From positions 45,868-109,867 of the forward strand of contig NZ_CAMFKO010000009.1 of NCBI RefSeq assembly GCF_945957265.1: a DNA stretch of 64,000 nucleotides, given 5' to 3'. The notes under the pieces are model-generated. The model did no database searches. It saw only the letters and a program-made list of their open reading frames with translations, and had not been told where the DNA came from. Of the stretch, positions 54,355 to 63,170 are shown piece after piece. The DNA is from an uncultured Dechloromonas sp. (lineage in GTDB: Bacteria; Pseudomonadota; Gammaproteobacteria; Burkholderiales; Rhodocyclaceae). The stretch's first letter is position 1. Each line of letters starts with the position of its first letter. A program made the translations under genes and the position numbers.

Positions 54355-56514
54355 ATGCCTGCCATGAAGGCAAAACATCGTTTCATCCTCGCCGTGCTCG
54401 TTCTCGGTCTGTTGATGACCGGGCCTTTTGTCGTCACCTCCTTCCTCGTCTGGCTGGACATGAAGGAGGCCGAGCGCAACATGCTGACCGAGCTGCTGGT
54501 CTCCCGCCTGCCGGTCGGCACGATGATGACGCTGTTCGGTTTCGTGATCGGCGTGCTGGTCCTGCACAAGCTGTTCAAGCAATACGTCGAAGGCTTGTTG
54601 CGCATGGCCGAGACGCTGCGCCTGATGCTCGGCGCCAACCGCAATTTCCGCGTGGCGCCGGAAGGTCCGCCGGAGGTGCAGCAGCTGGCGCAGGCCGCCA
54701 ACGACCTGGCGCAACAGCGCGATGCGCTGATGGACGACGTCGATTCGCAGATCGCCCGCGCCAAGGCCTCGGTCGAGGAGGAAAAGAACCGGCTGGCGGC
54801 GCTGATGTCGGAACTGGCGCAGGCGGTGGTCGTCTGCAACCTCGATGGCCGCATCCTGCTCTACAACAACCGCGCCCGCCTGCAGTTCAAGGCGCTGTCG
54901 CAGGGGCCGACTTCGGTGGCCGGCGGGGCGCTGATCGGGCTCGGGCGTTCGATCTTCTCGATCCTGGAAAAGAGCCAGGTCGAGCATTCCCGCGAGGTCA
55001 TCGACCAGCGCCTGGCCAACGGCAAGACGGCGATCGCCAATTTCATCACCACCACGCGCGGCGGCCAGTTGCTGCGCGTCCAGATGGTGCCGGTGCTCGG
55101 CGGGGCGGGGGAGGCGACGATGTCGGGCTACGTGCTGACCGTCGAGAACATCACGCGCAGCATCGAGGAAGAGGAGCGCCGCGACCAGGCGCTGCATACG
55201 CTGACCCAGGGCAGCCGTTCGGCGATCGGCAACATCCGGGCCGCGGTGGCCAACCTGATCGATTATCCGGACATGGAGCCGGAGCTGCGCCAGCGTTTCC
55301 TGCACGTCATCGACGACGAGGTCGCCCGGCGCAGCCAGGTCATCGACCAGACCATGAACCAGTTTTCCGATGCCATCAAGACGCGCTGGCCGCTGGAGGA
55401 CGTGCTGGGCATCGACATCGTCGCCGCCGCCCAGCGCCGCATCGACGACAAGCTCAAGCTGCCGACCAAGACGGAGGAAATGGACGATGCGCTGTGGATC
55501 AAGGCGGACAGCTTCTCGCTGGTTTTCGCCCTGGTCTCGCTGGCTTCCAAGCTGCAGGATCATTATGCGCCGCGCGAATTGCGCTTCCGCCTGACCTCCA
55601 ATGGCAAGCTGGCCTATCTCGACCTGATCTGGGCCGGCCCGGCCATGTCGTCGGAAACCTTCTACACTTGGGAAATGGAGTCCATGCAGGTCGGCACCGA
55701 AAGCTCGCCGCTGACCCTGCGCGACGTCATCGACCGCCATGGCGGCGAAATCTGGTACGAGCGCGAGAAGGCGGCGCACCGGGCCTTCTTCCGCTTCGTG
55801 CTGCCGGTGGCCACCCCGGAAGCCGAACAGGTGATCGAGGAGCGCCACGTCACCGGCCGCCCGGAATACTACGATTTCGACCTGTTCAAGTTCGAGGACA
55901 AGTCCATCGACCTCGATCGCAAGCTGTCCGAGCTGACCTATACGGTGTTCGATACCGAGACCACCGGCCTGGAGCCCTCGAACGGCGACGAGATCATCCA
56001 GGTCGGCGCCGCGCGTATCGTCAATAACCGCCTGCTGCGCCAGGAAACCTTCAACCAGATCGTCGATCCGGAAATCCCGCTCAAGCCGGAATCCATTCCC
56101 ATCCACGGCATCACCGAGGACATGGTGCGCGGCCAGCCGAACATCGACGTCGTGCTGCCGGCTTTCCACGAATTCTGCGAAGACACGGTGCTGATCGCCC
56201 ACAACGCCGCCTTCGACATGCGCTTCCTGCAACTCAAGGAGGGGCGCACCGGCATCCGCTTCACGCAGCCGGTGCTCGATACGCTGCTGCTGTCGGCCGT
56301 GGTGCATCCGAACCAGGAATCGCACAAGCTGGACGTGATCCTCGAACGCCTCGGCATCACCATCGGCACCCGGCACAATGCGCTGGAGGACGCGCTGGCG
56401 ACCGGCGAGGTCTTCCTGAAACTGGTCAGGCTGCTGGAGGACAAGGGTATCGTCACGGTGCGCCAGGCGCTGGAAGCGGCCGAGAAAACCTATTTCGCCC
56501 GGGTGAAATACTGA
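54355..56514 (+). CDS. Membrane sensor (PAS, kinase-like) fused to DEDDh 3'-5' exonuclease
   Basis: A 719-residue fusion. Two N-terminal membrane helices (FILAVLVLGLLMTGPFVVTSFLVWL; MMTLFGFVIGVLVLHKLF), a HAMP-like/coiled-coil stretch, a PAS-like domain (about 150-275, MSELAQAVVVCNLDGRILLYNNRARLQF), and a histidine-kinase-like region that lacks a clear H-box His (LTQGSRSAIGNIRAAVANLI). The C-terminal 190 residues are an intact exonuclease: VFDTETTGLEP (near 530), AHNAAFDMRFLQLK and RHNALEDALATGEVF. Relatives sit in acetate symporter clusters. ATG 54364 is an alternative start. Confidence 0.88.
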   Translation: MPAMKAKHRFILAVLVLGLLMTGPFVVTSFLVWLDMKEAERNMLTELLVSRLPVGTMMTLFGFVIGVLVLHKLFKQYVEGLLRMAETLRLMLGANRNFRVAPEGPPEVQQLAQAANDLAQQRDALMDDVDSQIARAKASVEEEKNRLAALMSELAQAVVVCNLDGRILLYNNRARLQFKALSQGPTSVAGGALIGLGRSIFSILEKSQVEHSREVIDQRLANGKTAIANFITTTRGGQLLRVQMVPVLGGAGEATMSGYVLTVENITRSIEEEERRDQALHTLTQGSRSAIGNIRAAVANLIDYPDMEPELRQRFLHVIDDEVARRSQVIDQTMNQFSDAIKTRWPLEDVLGIDIVAAAQRRIDDKLKLPTKTEEMDDALWIKADSFSLVFALVSLASKLQDHYAPRELRFRLTSNGKLAYLDLIWAGPAMSSETFYTWEMESMQVGTESSPLTLRDVIDRHGGEIWYEREKAAHRAFFRFVLPVATPEAEQVIEERHVTGRPEYYDFDLFKFEDKSIDLDRKLSELTYTVFDTETTGLEPSNGDEIIQVGAARIVNNRLLRQETFNQIVDPEIPLKPESIPIHGITEDMVRGQPNIDVVLPAFHEFCEDTVLIAHNAAFDMRFLQLKEGRTGIRFTQPVLDTLLLSAVVHPNQESHKLDVILERLGITIGTRHNALEDALATGEVFLKLVRLLEDKGIVTVRQALEAAEKTYFARVKY

Positions 56515-56519
56515 TCGCC

Positions 56520-57575
56520 GTGAGCACCGCGCCCTTGCTGCTTTGCCGACAGCGCATCGACCTGTTTGCCGCGATCGATGCGCTGCCCGCCCTGGACGGG
56601 GCGCCGGCGCTGGCCGCGGCCGTCCGTGCGCACCTGCAGGGGGCGCTGGCCGGCGGCATGGATGGCGTGGCCGCCACCCGCCTGATTTCGCTGTTCAACG
56701 ACCGCCTGACGATGCGGGTTGTCGACCTGACGGCGCGCCGCCATCGCCTGCCGCAGGTGGCGTGGTGCTGGCTCGCCCTCGGCTCCGAGGGGCGGCACGA
56801 GCAGACTTTCGTCACCGACCAGGACAACGGGCTGCTCTTCCATGCCAGCAGCGAACAGGAGGCCGGCGCCTTGCGCGAGCTGTTCCTGCCTTTTGCGCAG
56901 GAAGCGAATCAGCGCCTGGCCGACTGCGGTTTCACCCTGTGTCCGGGCAAGATCATGGCCGGCAATCCGGCCTGGTGCCTGTCGCTCGACGAATGGCGGG
57001 AGCAGTTCATCGAATGGGTGCGTCGTCCCGAGCCCGAAGCGCTGCTCAACGCCAGCATCTTCTTCGACCTGCGCCCGCTGCATGGGGATCTCGCGCTGGG
57101 CGAGCAGTTGCGTACCCTGCTGCTGTCCCTGACGACCAGTACGCCGGCATTCCAGCATCTGATGGCGGCGAATGCGCTGCACGCCGAGGCCCCCCTGAAT
57201 TTCCGCGGCGAGGTCGCGGTCAACGGCGAGGGCGAAGTGGATCTCAAGAAATTCGGCAGCCGGATCTTCGTCGATGCGGCCCGCATCTTCGCGCTGACCG
57301 CCGGCACGCCGAGCGTCAACACCTCGGAACGCCTGCACCAGGCCGGCAGGGCGGTCGGTTTGCCGGAGATCGAGCTGGCCAGCCTCGACGCGGCGTTCTC
57401 CCATATCCTGCGCCTGCGCCTGGTCCAGCAGATTGCCGCTGCCGCCGCGGGAACGGCGGCGGGTTCCGGTCTGAAACCCGCCGCATTGAACGACATGGAT
57501 CAGGCCATCCTGCGCGAGGCGCTCAAGCAGGCCAAACGCCTGCAACAACGTCTCAAGTTAAACTATGCACTCTGA
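56520..57575 (+). CDS. DUF294 nucleotidyltransferase-like protein (short form)
   Basis: A 351-residue protein with the GlnD-like nucleotidyltransferase motif WLALGSEGRHEQTFVTDQDNGLLF (GSxxR and DxD-type DQDN) near residue 90, followed by the DUF294 C-terminal substrate-binding domain. It lacks the cNMP and CBS domains of the next gene. The GTG start at 56520 lies 5 bases after the exonuclease fusion stop. The similarity to the C-terminal half of the next protein suggests duplication with loss or gain of the sensory part. The modified substrate is unknown. Confidence 0.87.
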   Translation: MSTAPLLLCRQRIDLFAAIDALPALDGAPALAAAVRAHLQGALAGGMDGVAATRLISLFNDRLTMRVVDLTARRHRLPQVAWCWLALGSEGRHEQTFVTDQDNGLLFHASSEQEAGALRELFLPFAQEANQRLADCGFTLCPGKIMAGNPAWCLSLDEWREQFIEWVRRPEPEALLNASIFFDLRPLHGDLALGEQLRTLLLSLTTSTPAFQHLMAANALHAEAPLNFRGEVAVNGEGEVDLKKFGSRIFVDAARIFALTAGTPSVNTSERLHQAGRAVGLPEIELASLDAAFSHILRLRLVQQIAAAAAGTAAGSGLKPAALNDMDQAILREALKQAKRLQQRLKLNYAL

Positions 57576-57593
57576 AGAAGAAACGAGGTTGTC

Positions 57594-59564
57594 GTGACTA
57601 CGCAACAGCAAACAGGGCAGGACATGGTCGTTGGCCAGGTGGAAATGACGCTGCGCGAAAAGGGGCGTACTCGCATGGCCGGCAACACCATCGCATTTCT
57701 TCGCAACCATGCGCCGTTCAACAAAATGCAGCCGGATGCGCTGCAGCGTTTCGCGGAAAAGGCGCAGATTGCGTTTTACCCTGCCGGCAGCGAGATCATC
57801 GGCCCCGATGCGGGTAACGTCCGCTACTTCTACCTGATCGAGTCGGGCAAGGTTCAGGCGCGGCAGGCCGGCGAGGTGACGGTGACCGAGTATTCCATCC
57901 TCAGCCTGGGCGCCGGGGAGGGCTTCCCGATCGGCGCGGTCACCGCCGGGCGGCCGTCCACCAATGTCTATCTGGCGGTCGAAGACAGCTTCTGCTACCA
58001 GTTGCCGGCCGAGGATTTCCTGGCGCTGGTCGCCTCCAGTCCCGAGTTCAACCTGTTCTGCACGCAGTACATCGCCAGCCTGCTCGACCAGTCGCGCCGG
58101 CAGTTGCAGCTCCAGTTCGCACAGCGCGCCAGCGAGCAGCAGACCCTCAATTCCCCGCTGGCCGGCATCGGCTCGCGTTCGCCGATTACCGTGACGCCGG
58201 ATACGCCGCTGCGGGCCGCGCTGGAAACCATGTCGCAGGCCGGAGTCGGCTCGCTGGTCGTGGCCGGCGAGGACCGCAAGGCGGTTGGCGTGTTCACCCG
58301 CAGCGATCTGCTGGACCGCGTGGTGCTGGCCGAGTTGCCCTTGGGCACGCCGGTCGGCGAGGCGATGACGGCGAGCCCGTTCATGCTCGAGGAGCATGCC
58401 ACGGCGTACGACGCGATGTTCGCCATGGCCACCCACGGCATCCGCCACGTGCTGGTGACCGATGCCGAAGGCCGCCTGACCGGCGTGGTCTCGGAGCGCG
58501 ACCTGTTCTCGTTGCAGCGTGTCGGCCTGCGCCAGATTCGGCAGGCCATCGACGGGGCGCACAATGTCGAAGCCCTGCAACAGGCTGCCGCCGACGTGCG
58601 CCAGCTGGCCTTCAACATGCTGGCCCAGGGGGTGGGGTCGGAGCAGCTCACCCAGTTCATTTCGGCGCTCAACGACGCCTTGACCCGCCGTGTCATCCAG
58701 CTCAACCTGGAAAAGCACGCTTTCGACGGCATCGAGTGGGCCTGGCTGGCTTTCGGTTCGGAAGGGCGCGACGAACAGACCTTCAGCACCGACCAGGATA
58801 ACGGCATCGTCTTCCAGCCGCCCGAGGGCGCCTCCGTCGACGCGCTGAAACAGCGTTTCCTGGCCTATGCCCTGGATGTGAACAAGGATCTCGATCGCTG
58901 CGGTTTCCCGCTGTGCAAGGGCAACATCATGGCCAGCAATCCGCAGTGGTGCCTGACGCTCGACGAGTGGAAGGAGCAGTTCGGCAGCTGGATTCGCCAG
59001 CCGCATCCCGATGCCTTGCTCAACGCCACGATCTTCTTCGATTTCCGGCCCTTGTTCGGCAAGGCCGAGCTGGCCGAGGCCATGCGCCGCCATTTGCTGG
59101 CCCTGACGGCCTCCAACCCGATGTTCCTGCGCGCCATGGCCAAGAATGCACTCGATGTCGAGCCGCCGCTCGGCAAGATTCGCGATTTCCTGACCGACCT
59201 CGAAGCCGACCATCCCGGCAAGATCGACCTGAAGAAATACGGTTCGCGCATCTTCGTCGATGTGGCGCGCATCTATGCCATGGCCAGCGGCGTGCACAAC
59301 ACCAATTCCATCCAGCGCCTGCGTCTGGCCGCGCAGCGCCTGAACATACGTTCCGACGAAATCAACGCGGTGCTCGAAGGGCTCAATTTCATCCAGTTGC
59401 TGCGCCTGCAGCACCAGTACCTGGAAGGCGAGCCGGGCAAGCAGGGCGACAACCTGATTGATCCGGAAACCCTGAACGAGCTGGATCGCCGCATCCTCAA
59501 GGAATCCTTCCGTCAGGCGCGCAAGATACAGACCCGTCTCAAACTCGATTACCAGGTGAACTGA
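57594..59564 (+). CDS. Cyclic-nucleotide-binding - CBS - DUF294 nucleotidyltransferase
   Basis: A 656-residue protein: a cNMP-binding domain (about 35-150, IAFYPAGSEIIGPDAGNVRYFYLIESGKV), a pair of CBS domains (about 180-300, ending RHVLVTDAEGRLTGVVSERDLFSLQ), a nucleotidyltransferase (WLAFGSEGRDEQTFSTDQDNGIVF near 390) and the DUF294 C-terminal domain. It looks like a small-molecule-regulated uridylyl- or adenylyltransferase by analogy with GlnD, but no target is known. The start is a GTG at 57594 with ACGAGG upstream, 18 bases after the short form ends. Confidence 0.9.
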   Translation: MTTQQQTGQDMVVGQVEMTLREKGRTRMAGNTIAFLRNHAPFNKMQPDALQRFAEKAQIAFYPAGSEIIGPDAGNVRYFYLIESGKVQARQAGEVTVTEYSILSLGAGEGFPIGAVTAGRPSTNVYLAVEDSFCYQLPAEDFLALVASSPEFNLFCTQYIASLLDQSRRQLQLQFAQRASEQQTLNSPLAGIGSRSPITVTPDTPLRAALETMSQAGVGSLVVAGEDRKAVGVFTRSDLLDRVVLAELPLGTPVGEAMTASPFMLEEHATAYDAMFAMATHGIRHVLVTDAEGRLTGVVSERDLFSLQRVGLRQIRQAIDGAHNVEALQQAAADVRQLAFNMLAQGVGSEQLTQFISALNDALTRRVIQLNLEKHAFDGIEWAWLAFGSEGRDEQTFSTDQDNGIVFQPPEGASVDALKQRFLAYALDVNKDLDRCGFPLCKGNIMASNPQWCLTLDEWKEQFGSWIRQPHPDALLNATIFFDFRPLFGKAELAEAMRRHLLALTASNPMFLRAMAKNALDVEPPLGKIRDFLTDLEADHPGKIDLKKYGSRIFVDVARIYAMASGVHNTNSIQRLRLAAQRLNIRSDEINAVLEGLNFIQLLRLQHQYLEGEPGKQGDNLIDPETLNELDRRILKESFRQARKIQTRLKLDYQVN

Positions 59565-59566
59565 CC

Positions 59567-60232
59567 ATGCTCGGCCTGAAGAAATTCCTGTTTCGCGGCG
59601 GCGCACCGAGCGGCTTGCCGGAGGACGTCAGGGCGTCGCTGGAGGCCTGGCGCAGCAGTACGGCGCCGGGGCTGGACGATCTGCATTTCCATACCCGCTA
59701 CCTGGTCGTCGATATCGTGAGCAGCGGCCTCGATCCCGAAAAGGACCAACTGCTGGCCATTGCCGCCAGCAGCATCTGGCAGGGGGCGATCCAGCCGGAC
59801 GACACCTTCTATGTCGATTTCTCGACATTGGACGGCGAGGGCGCGGCCGTCGACCGCCAGTTGATGGCTTTCCTGCTCTTCGCCGCCAAGGCGCCGATGG
59901 TGACCTATCACGTTCCGTATGTCGGCGGCTTTCTGCAGCGCGCCTACAAGGAGCGTCTCGGCCTCGATTTCCAGCCGCAGTGGGTGGATATGGCCTGGCT
60001 CATGCCGTCGATGTTCGAGGACAAGGGGCATACCGTGATGCCGCTCGACCACTGGCTCGAGCTGTTCGGGATGGGAGGCGGGGAAGGGCGGCGCGACGCG
60101 ATGGCCAACACGCTGCTGCTCGGCCGTCTTTTCCAGATGTTGCTGGTGCGGGCGGTCGGCAAGCAGATCGACACCGCGGCCAGGCTGGTCGACGAGTCGC
60201 GCGCCAGCAGCTTCCTGCGGCGTACCCACTAG
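59567..60232 (+). CDS. Degenerate DEDDh exonuclease-fold protein
   Basis: A 221-residue protein whose three exonuclease motifs line up with the family but are broken. Motif I reads LVVDIVSSGLD (Asp kept, Glu replaced by Val), motif II reads YHVPYVGGFLQRAYK (Asp lost) and motif III reads RRDAMANTLLLGRLF (His and Asp lost). The fold and lengths are otherwise those of a DNA polymerase III epsilon-like domain. It is therefore probably a non-catalytic binding protein. It starts 2 bases after the nucleotidyltransferase gene. Confidence 0.83.
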   Translation: MLGLKKFLFRGGAPSGLPEDVRASLEAWRSSTAPGLDDLHFHTRYLVVDIVSSGLDPEKDQLLAIAASSIWQGAIQPDDTFYVDFSTLDGEGAAVDRQLMAFLLFAAKAPMVTYHVPYVGGFLQRAYKERLGLDFQPQWVDMAWLMPSMFEDKGHTVMPLDHWLELFGMGGGEGRRDAMANTLLLGRLFQMLLVRAVGKQIDTAARLVDESRASSFLRRTH

Positions 60233-60240
60233 TTTTCCCG

Positions 60241-62277
60241 ATGTTGAGGTCGCTGACCCGCCTGCAGCGCTATTACCTGTATTACACAGGCGGCTTTCTC
60301 GCGTTCATCGGGGCGCTGGCCGTTCTCGAGCAGCATGGCATGCCGCCGCGCTGGATCGGTTACGCCTTCCTGATGTTCACCATCGCGATGTATGCGCTGA
60401 TCGGCATCATCAGCCGGACCTCCGACGTGTCGGAGTACTACGTGGCCGGCCGGCGCGTGCCGGCCTTCTTCAACGGCATGGCGACCGGCGCCGACTGGAT
60501 GAGTGCCGCATCGTTCATCGGCATGGCGGGAACGCTCTATCTGTCAGGGTTTCAGGGCCTGGCCTATGTCATCGGCTGGACCGGCGGTTTCGTGCTGGTG
60601 GCGCTGCTGCTGGCGCCGTACTTGCGGCGTTGCGAGCAGTACACCATCCCGGATTTCCTCGGCGCGCGCTACGGCGGCAATTCGATACGCCTCGTCGCCG
60701 TCGGGGCGGCCATCCTCGCCTCCTTCGTCTATGTGGTGGCGCAGATCTATGGCGTCGGCGTCATCACCAGCCGCTTTGTCAGCCTGCAGTTTGAAATCGG
60801 CGTGTTCGTCGGCCTGGCGGGGATTCTCGTCTGCTCCTTCCTGGGCGGCATGCGGGCAGTGACCTGGACGCAGGTGGCGCAGTATCTGATCCTGATCGTC
60901 GCCTACATCACGCCCGTCGCCATCCTGTCGTACAACGTCACCGGCAACCCGATTCCGCAACTGGTCTATGGCGAGGTACTGCAAAAGGTGACGCATCTGG
61001 AGAACCGGCTGTTCGATTCGCCGGCCGAGATCGAGGTGCGTCAGCTGTTCCACGAGCGCGCCGACGTGTACGCCCAGAAAATCATGCAACTGCCGCAATC
61101 GCTGAACAACGAGCGCGAGCAGCTATCCACCCAGATCAATCAACTCAAGGCCAGCGACGCGCAAATGCGCGACATCGTCGCCCTCGAGCGTCAGCGCCGG
61201 GAGTTGCCGCACGACCCGGAGCAGGCCAAGGTGCGCTGGGAGGCGGCGATGTTTTCCGCCGTCGAGCGGAGCCGCAAGCCGATCCATCATGCCGAGGCCT
61301 TTCCCGGGGATACGGAGGCGGAGCAGAATATCCTGCGCATCAATTTCCTGGCCCTGATTTTCTGCCTGACCGTCGGTACCGCTGCGCTACCGCACGTGTT
61401 GGTTCGTTACTACACGACTCCCACCGTACATGAAGCGCGCGAATCGGTGTTCTGGTCGCTGCTGTTCATTCTTCTGCTTTACATTACGGCGCCCGCCTAC
61501 GCCGTGTTCGCCAAGCACGAGGTGCTGTCCCATCTGGCGGAAATCCCCATCGCCAAGCTGCCCGGCTGGGTGACTGCCTGGGCCAAGGTTGGCTTGGTCA
61601 GCATCGAGGACATCAATCTCGACGGGGTGCTGCAACTGGCGGAACTGTCGCTCAATCCGGACGTGATCGTCCTGGCGACGCCGGAAATCGCCGGCATGCC
61701 CTACGTCATCTCCGGACTGGTCGCGGCGGGCGGCCTGGCGGCCGCGCTATCCACCGCCGACGGCTTGCTACTCACCATCACCAGCGCCCTGTCCCACGAC
61801 GTCTACTACCGCATCATCAGGCCGGACGCCTCGACGCAGTTCCGCCTGGTCATCTCCAAATCCATGCTGCTGGTGGTGGCGGTGCTTGCCGCCACGGTGG
61901 CCGCCGAAAAGCCGGGCACCATCCTGTCCATGGTGGCCTGGGCGTTCTCGATTGCCGGGTCGGCATTCTTCCCGGCCCTGGTGCTCGGCATCTTCTGGGA
62001 GCGAGCGACCCGCAAGGGCGCGCTGGCCGGCATGGTGGTCGGCGTATCCTTGTCGCTCTACTACATCCTGCGTGTCGAGTTCGACAGCATTCCCTGGCTC
62101 GGCATCAGCGGCTTCGGGATGGAACCCTGGTTCCACGTGCAGCCCACGGCGGCCGGCTTGTTCGGCGTTGTCGCCGGCTTTGCCACCATCATCGTGGTGT
62201 CGCTGATGACGCAGCCCGAACCGGGCGCAGAAGATTTCCTCACCAAGATTCGTCTGTCGAACGGCAAGGACGCATGA
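60241..62277 (+). CDS. Large Na+/solute symporter (VC_2705/TIGR03648 subfamily, acetate-like)
   Basis: A 678-residue SLC5-family symporter. The N-terminus YYLYYTGGFLAFIGALA, SDVSEYYVAGRRVPAFFNGMATGADWMSAASFIGMAG and RCEQYTIPDFLGARYGG are typical of ActP-like carriers. A soluble insert of about 120 residues (about 240-365) with a coiled-coil stretch (QLPQSLNNEREQLSTQINQLKASDAQMRD) interrupts the membrane part. The start is ATG 60241. The small DUF4212 subunit overlaps its end by 4 bases. The likely substrate is acetate or another short-chain carboxylate. Confidence 0.93.
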   Translation: MLRSLTRLQRYYLYYTGGFLAFIGALAVLEQHGMPPRWIGYAFLMFTIAMYALIGIISRTSDVSEYYVAGRRVPAFFNGMATGADWMSAASFIGMAGTLYLSGFQGLAYVIGWTGGFVLVALLLAPYLRRCEQYTIPDFLGARYGGNSIRLVAVGAAILASFVYVVAQIYGVGVITSRFVSLQFEIGVFVGLAGILVCSFLGGMRAVTWTQVAQYLILIVAYITPVAILSYNVTGNPIPQLVYGEVLQKVTHLENRLFDSPAEIEVRQLFHERADVYAQKIMQLPQSLNNEREQLSTQINQLKASDAQMRDIVALERQRRELPHDPEQAKVRWEAAMFSAVERSRKPIHHAEAFPGDTEAEQNILRINFLALIFCLTVGTAALPHVLVRYYTTPTVHEARESVFWSLLFILLLYITAPAYAVFAKHEVLSHLAEIPIAKLPGWVTAWAKVGLVSIEDINLDGVLQLAELSLNPDVIVLATPEIAGMPYVISGLVAAGGLAAALSTADGLLLTITSALSHDVYYRIIRPDASTQFRLVISKSMLLVVAVLAATVAAEKPGTILSMVAWAFSIAGSAFFPALVLGIFWERATRKGALAGMVVGVSLSLYYILRVEFDSIPWLGISGFGMEPWFHVQPTAAGLFGVVAGFATIIVVSLMTQPEPGAEDFLTKIRLSNGKDA

Positions 62278-62525
62278 AAGGGAAACGCCATCTCTATTGG
62301 CGGCGGACCAGGCGCCTGACCTTTGTCCTGCTCCTGCTCTGGTTCTGCGTGACCTTCGGCACGACCTGGTTTGCGCGGGACATCAATCAGATCGTCATCT
62401 TCGGCTTCCCGCTGGGCTTTTACATGGCGGCGCAGGGCGGATTGGTGCTCTTCCTGGTCATCATCTGGTGGTACAACCGGCAGATGAAGAAAATCGATAT
62501 CGAATTCGGGCTGGAAGACGAATAG
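62274..62525 (+). CDS. DUF4212 small subunit of the solute symporter
   Basis: An 83-residue membrane protein with two helices (LTFVLLLLWFCVTFGTTWFA; FGFPLGFYMAAQGGLVLFLVIIWWY) and an acidic tail (IDIEFGLEDE). It is the standard partner of VC_2705-type symporters. Here it follows the large subunit, overlapping by 4 bases, though in many genomes it precedes it. It probably stabilises or regulates the carrier. Confidence 0.94.
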   Translation: MKGKRHLYWRRTRRLTFVLLLLWFCVTFGTTWFARDINQIVIFGFPLGFYMAAQGGLVLFLVIIWWYNRQMKKIDIEFGLEDE

Positions 62526-62530
62526 CCCGG

Positions 62531-62797
62531 ATGACCCTGTTTCTGATCAGCGCGGCTCGCGCCGTCATCGAGATGCTGGGCCTCTGCCTGATCGGCCAGG
62601 GAGCGCTGCATGTTCTGGCCGGGCGCGGCAGGGAGAGCAACAGGATATATCAGCTGTTCGCACTGATCACCCGTGCACCAAGGCAACTCGTCGCCGCGAT
62701 CATGCCGGGCTTCACGGGCCGGGCCACAGGCGTGGCCTGCTTCGTGATCCTGCTCCTGCTCTGGCTCGGACTCGCTTTTCTCCGAAAGATTATTTGA
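62531..62797 (+). CDS. Small membrane protein at the end of the symporter operon
   Basis: An 88-residue protein with two hydrophobic segments (AVIEMLGLCLIGQGALHVLAG; VACFVILLLLWLGLAFLRK). It starts 5 bases after DUF4212, so it is in the same operon. The family looks conserved next to such symporters in betaproteobacteria, but its function is unknown. Its stop overlaps the -35 box of the tRNA-Ser promoter. Confidence 0.72.
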   Translation: MTLFLISAARAVIEMLGLCLIGQGALHVLAGRGRESNRIYQLFALITRAPRQLVAAIMPGFTGRATGVACFVILLLLWLGLAFLRKII

Positions 62798-62821
62798 CCA
62801 TTACAGGGATTCTGCTAGAAT
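62794..62821 (+). promoter_or_regulatory. Promoter of tRNA-Ser
   Basis: TTGACC (-35) and TAGAAT (-10) separated by 16 bases, placed 12 bases before the tRNA. Good sigma-70 match. Confidence 0.75.
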
Positions 62822-62833
62822 GCACGGCTTCCC

Positions 62834-62924
<91 letters not shown>

Positions 62925-62935
62925 GGATTCTGCAA

Positions 62936-62982
62936 GGCCTGATTTCTTAATCTAATCAATAGGTTACGAAGTCAGGCTTTTT
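62936..62982 (+). terminator. Terminator after tRNA-Ser
   Basis: Imperfect stem GCCTGA-TTTC / GAAG-TCAGGC with a long AT-rich loop, followed by TTTTT. It would end the tRNA transcript. Confidence 0.6.
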
Positions 62983-62986
62983 GCAT

Positions 62987-63019
62987 TTAACCCAACAATT
63001 AACCCAAGTCTTAACCCAA
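62987..63019. repeat. Three direct repeats TTAACCCAA at 12-bp spacing
   Basis: TTAACCCAA occurs at 62987, 62999 and 63011, each exactly 12 bases from the next. It lies 63 bases after the tRNA-Ser 3' end. The regular spacing resembles arm-type integrase sites or iterons. No integrase gene is in view. Confidence 0.7.
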
Positions 63020-63170
63020 CTGGAACACGCTGGGGACAGTCAATAATTCTTGGTCTTGGGGCTGTGTCTGACTAGTAGTCACGTTGCTACGGAATCCTCA
63101 GACCAACTGAAGATATTTACCGGACCACTACAGAGCCTACACAACAGGACAGCCTGTAGGTCATCCGGTA

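Noticed and set aside
54298-56376. 692-residue ORF on the minus strand
   Set aside because: Antisense shadow of the sensor-exonuclease gene, whose exonuclease motifs are on the plus strand.
57558-59606. 682-residue ORF on the minus strand
   Set aside because: Antisense shadow of the cNMP-CBS-DUF294 gene.
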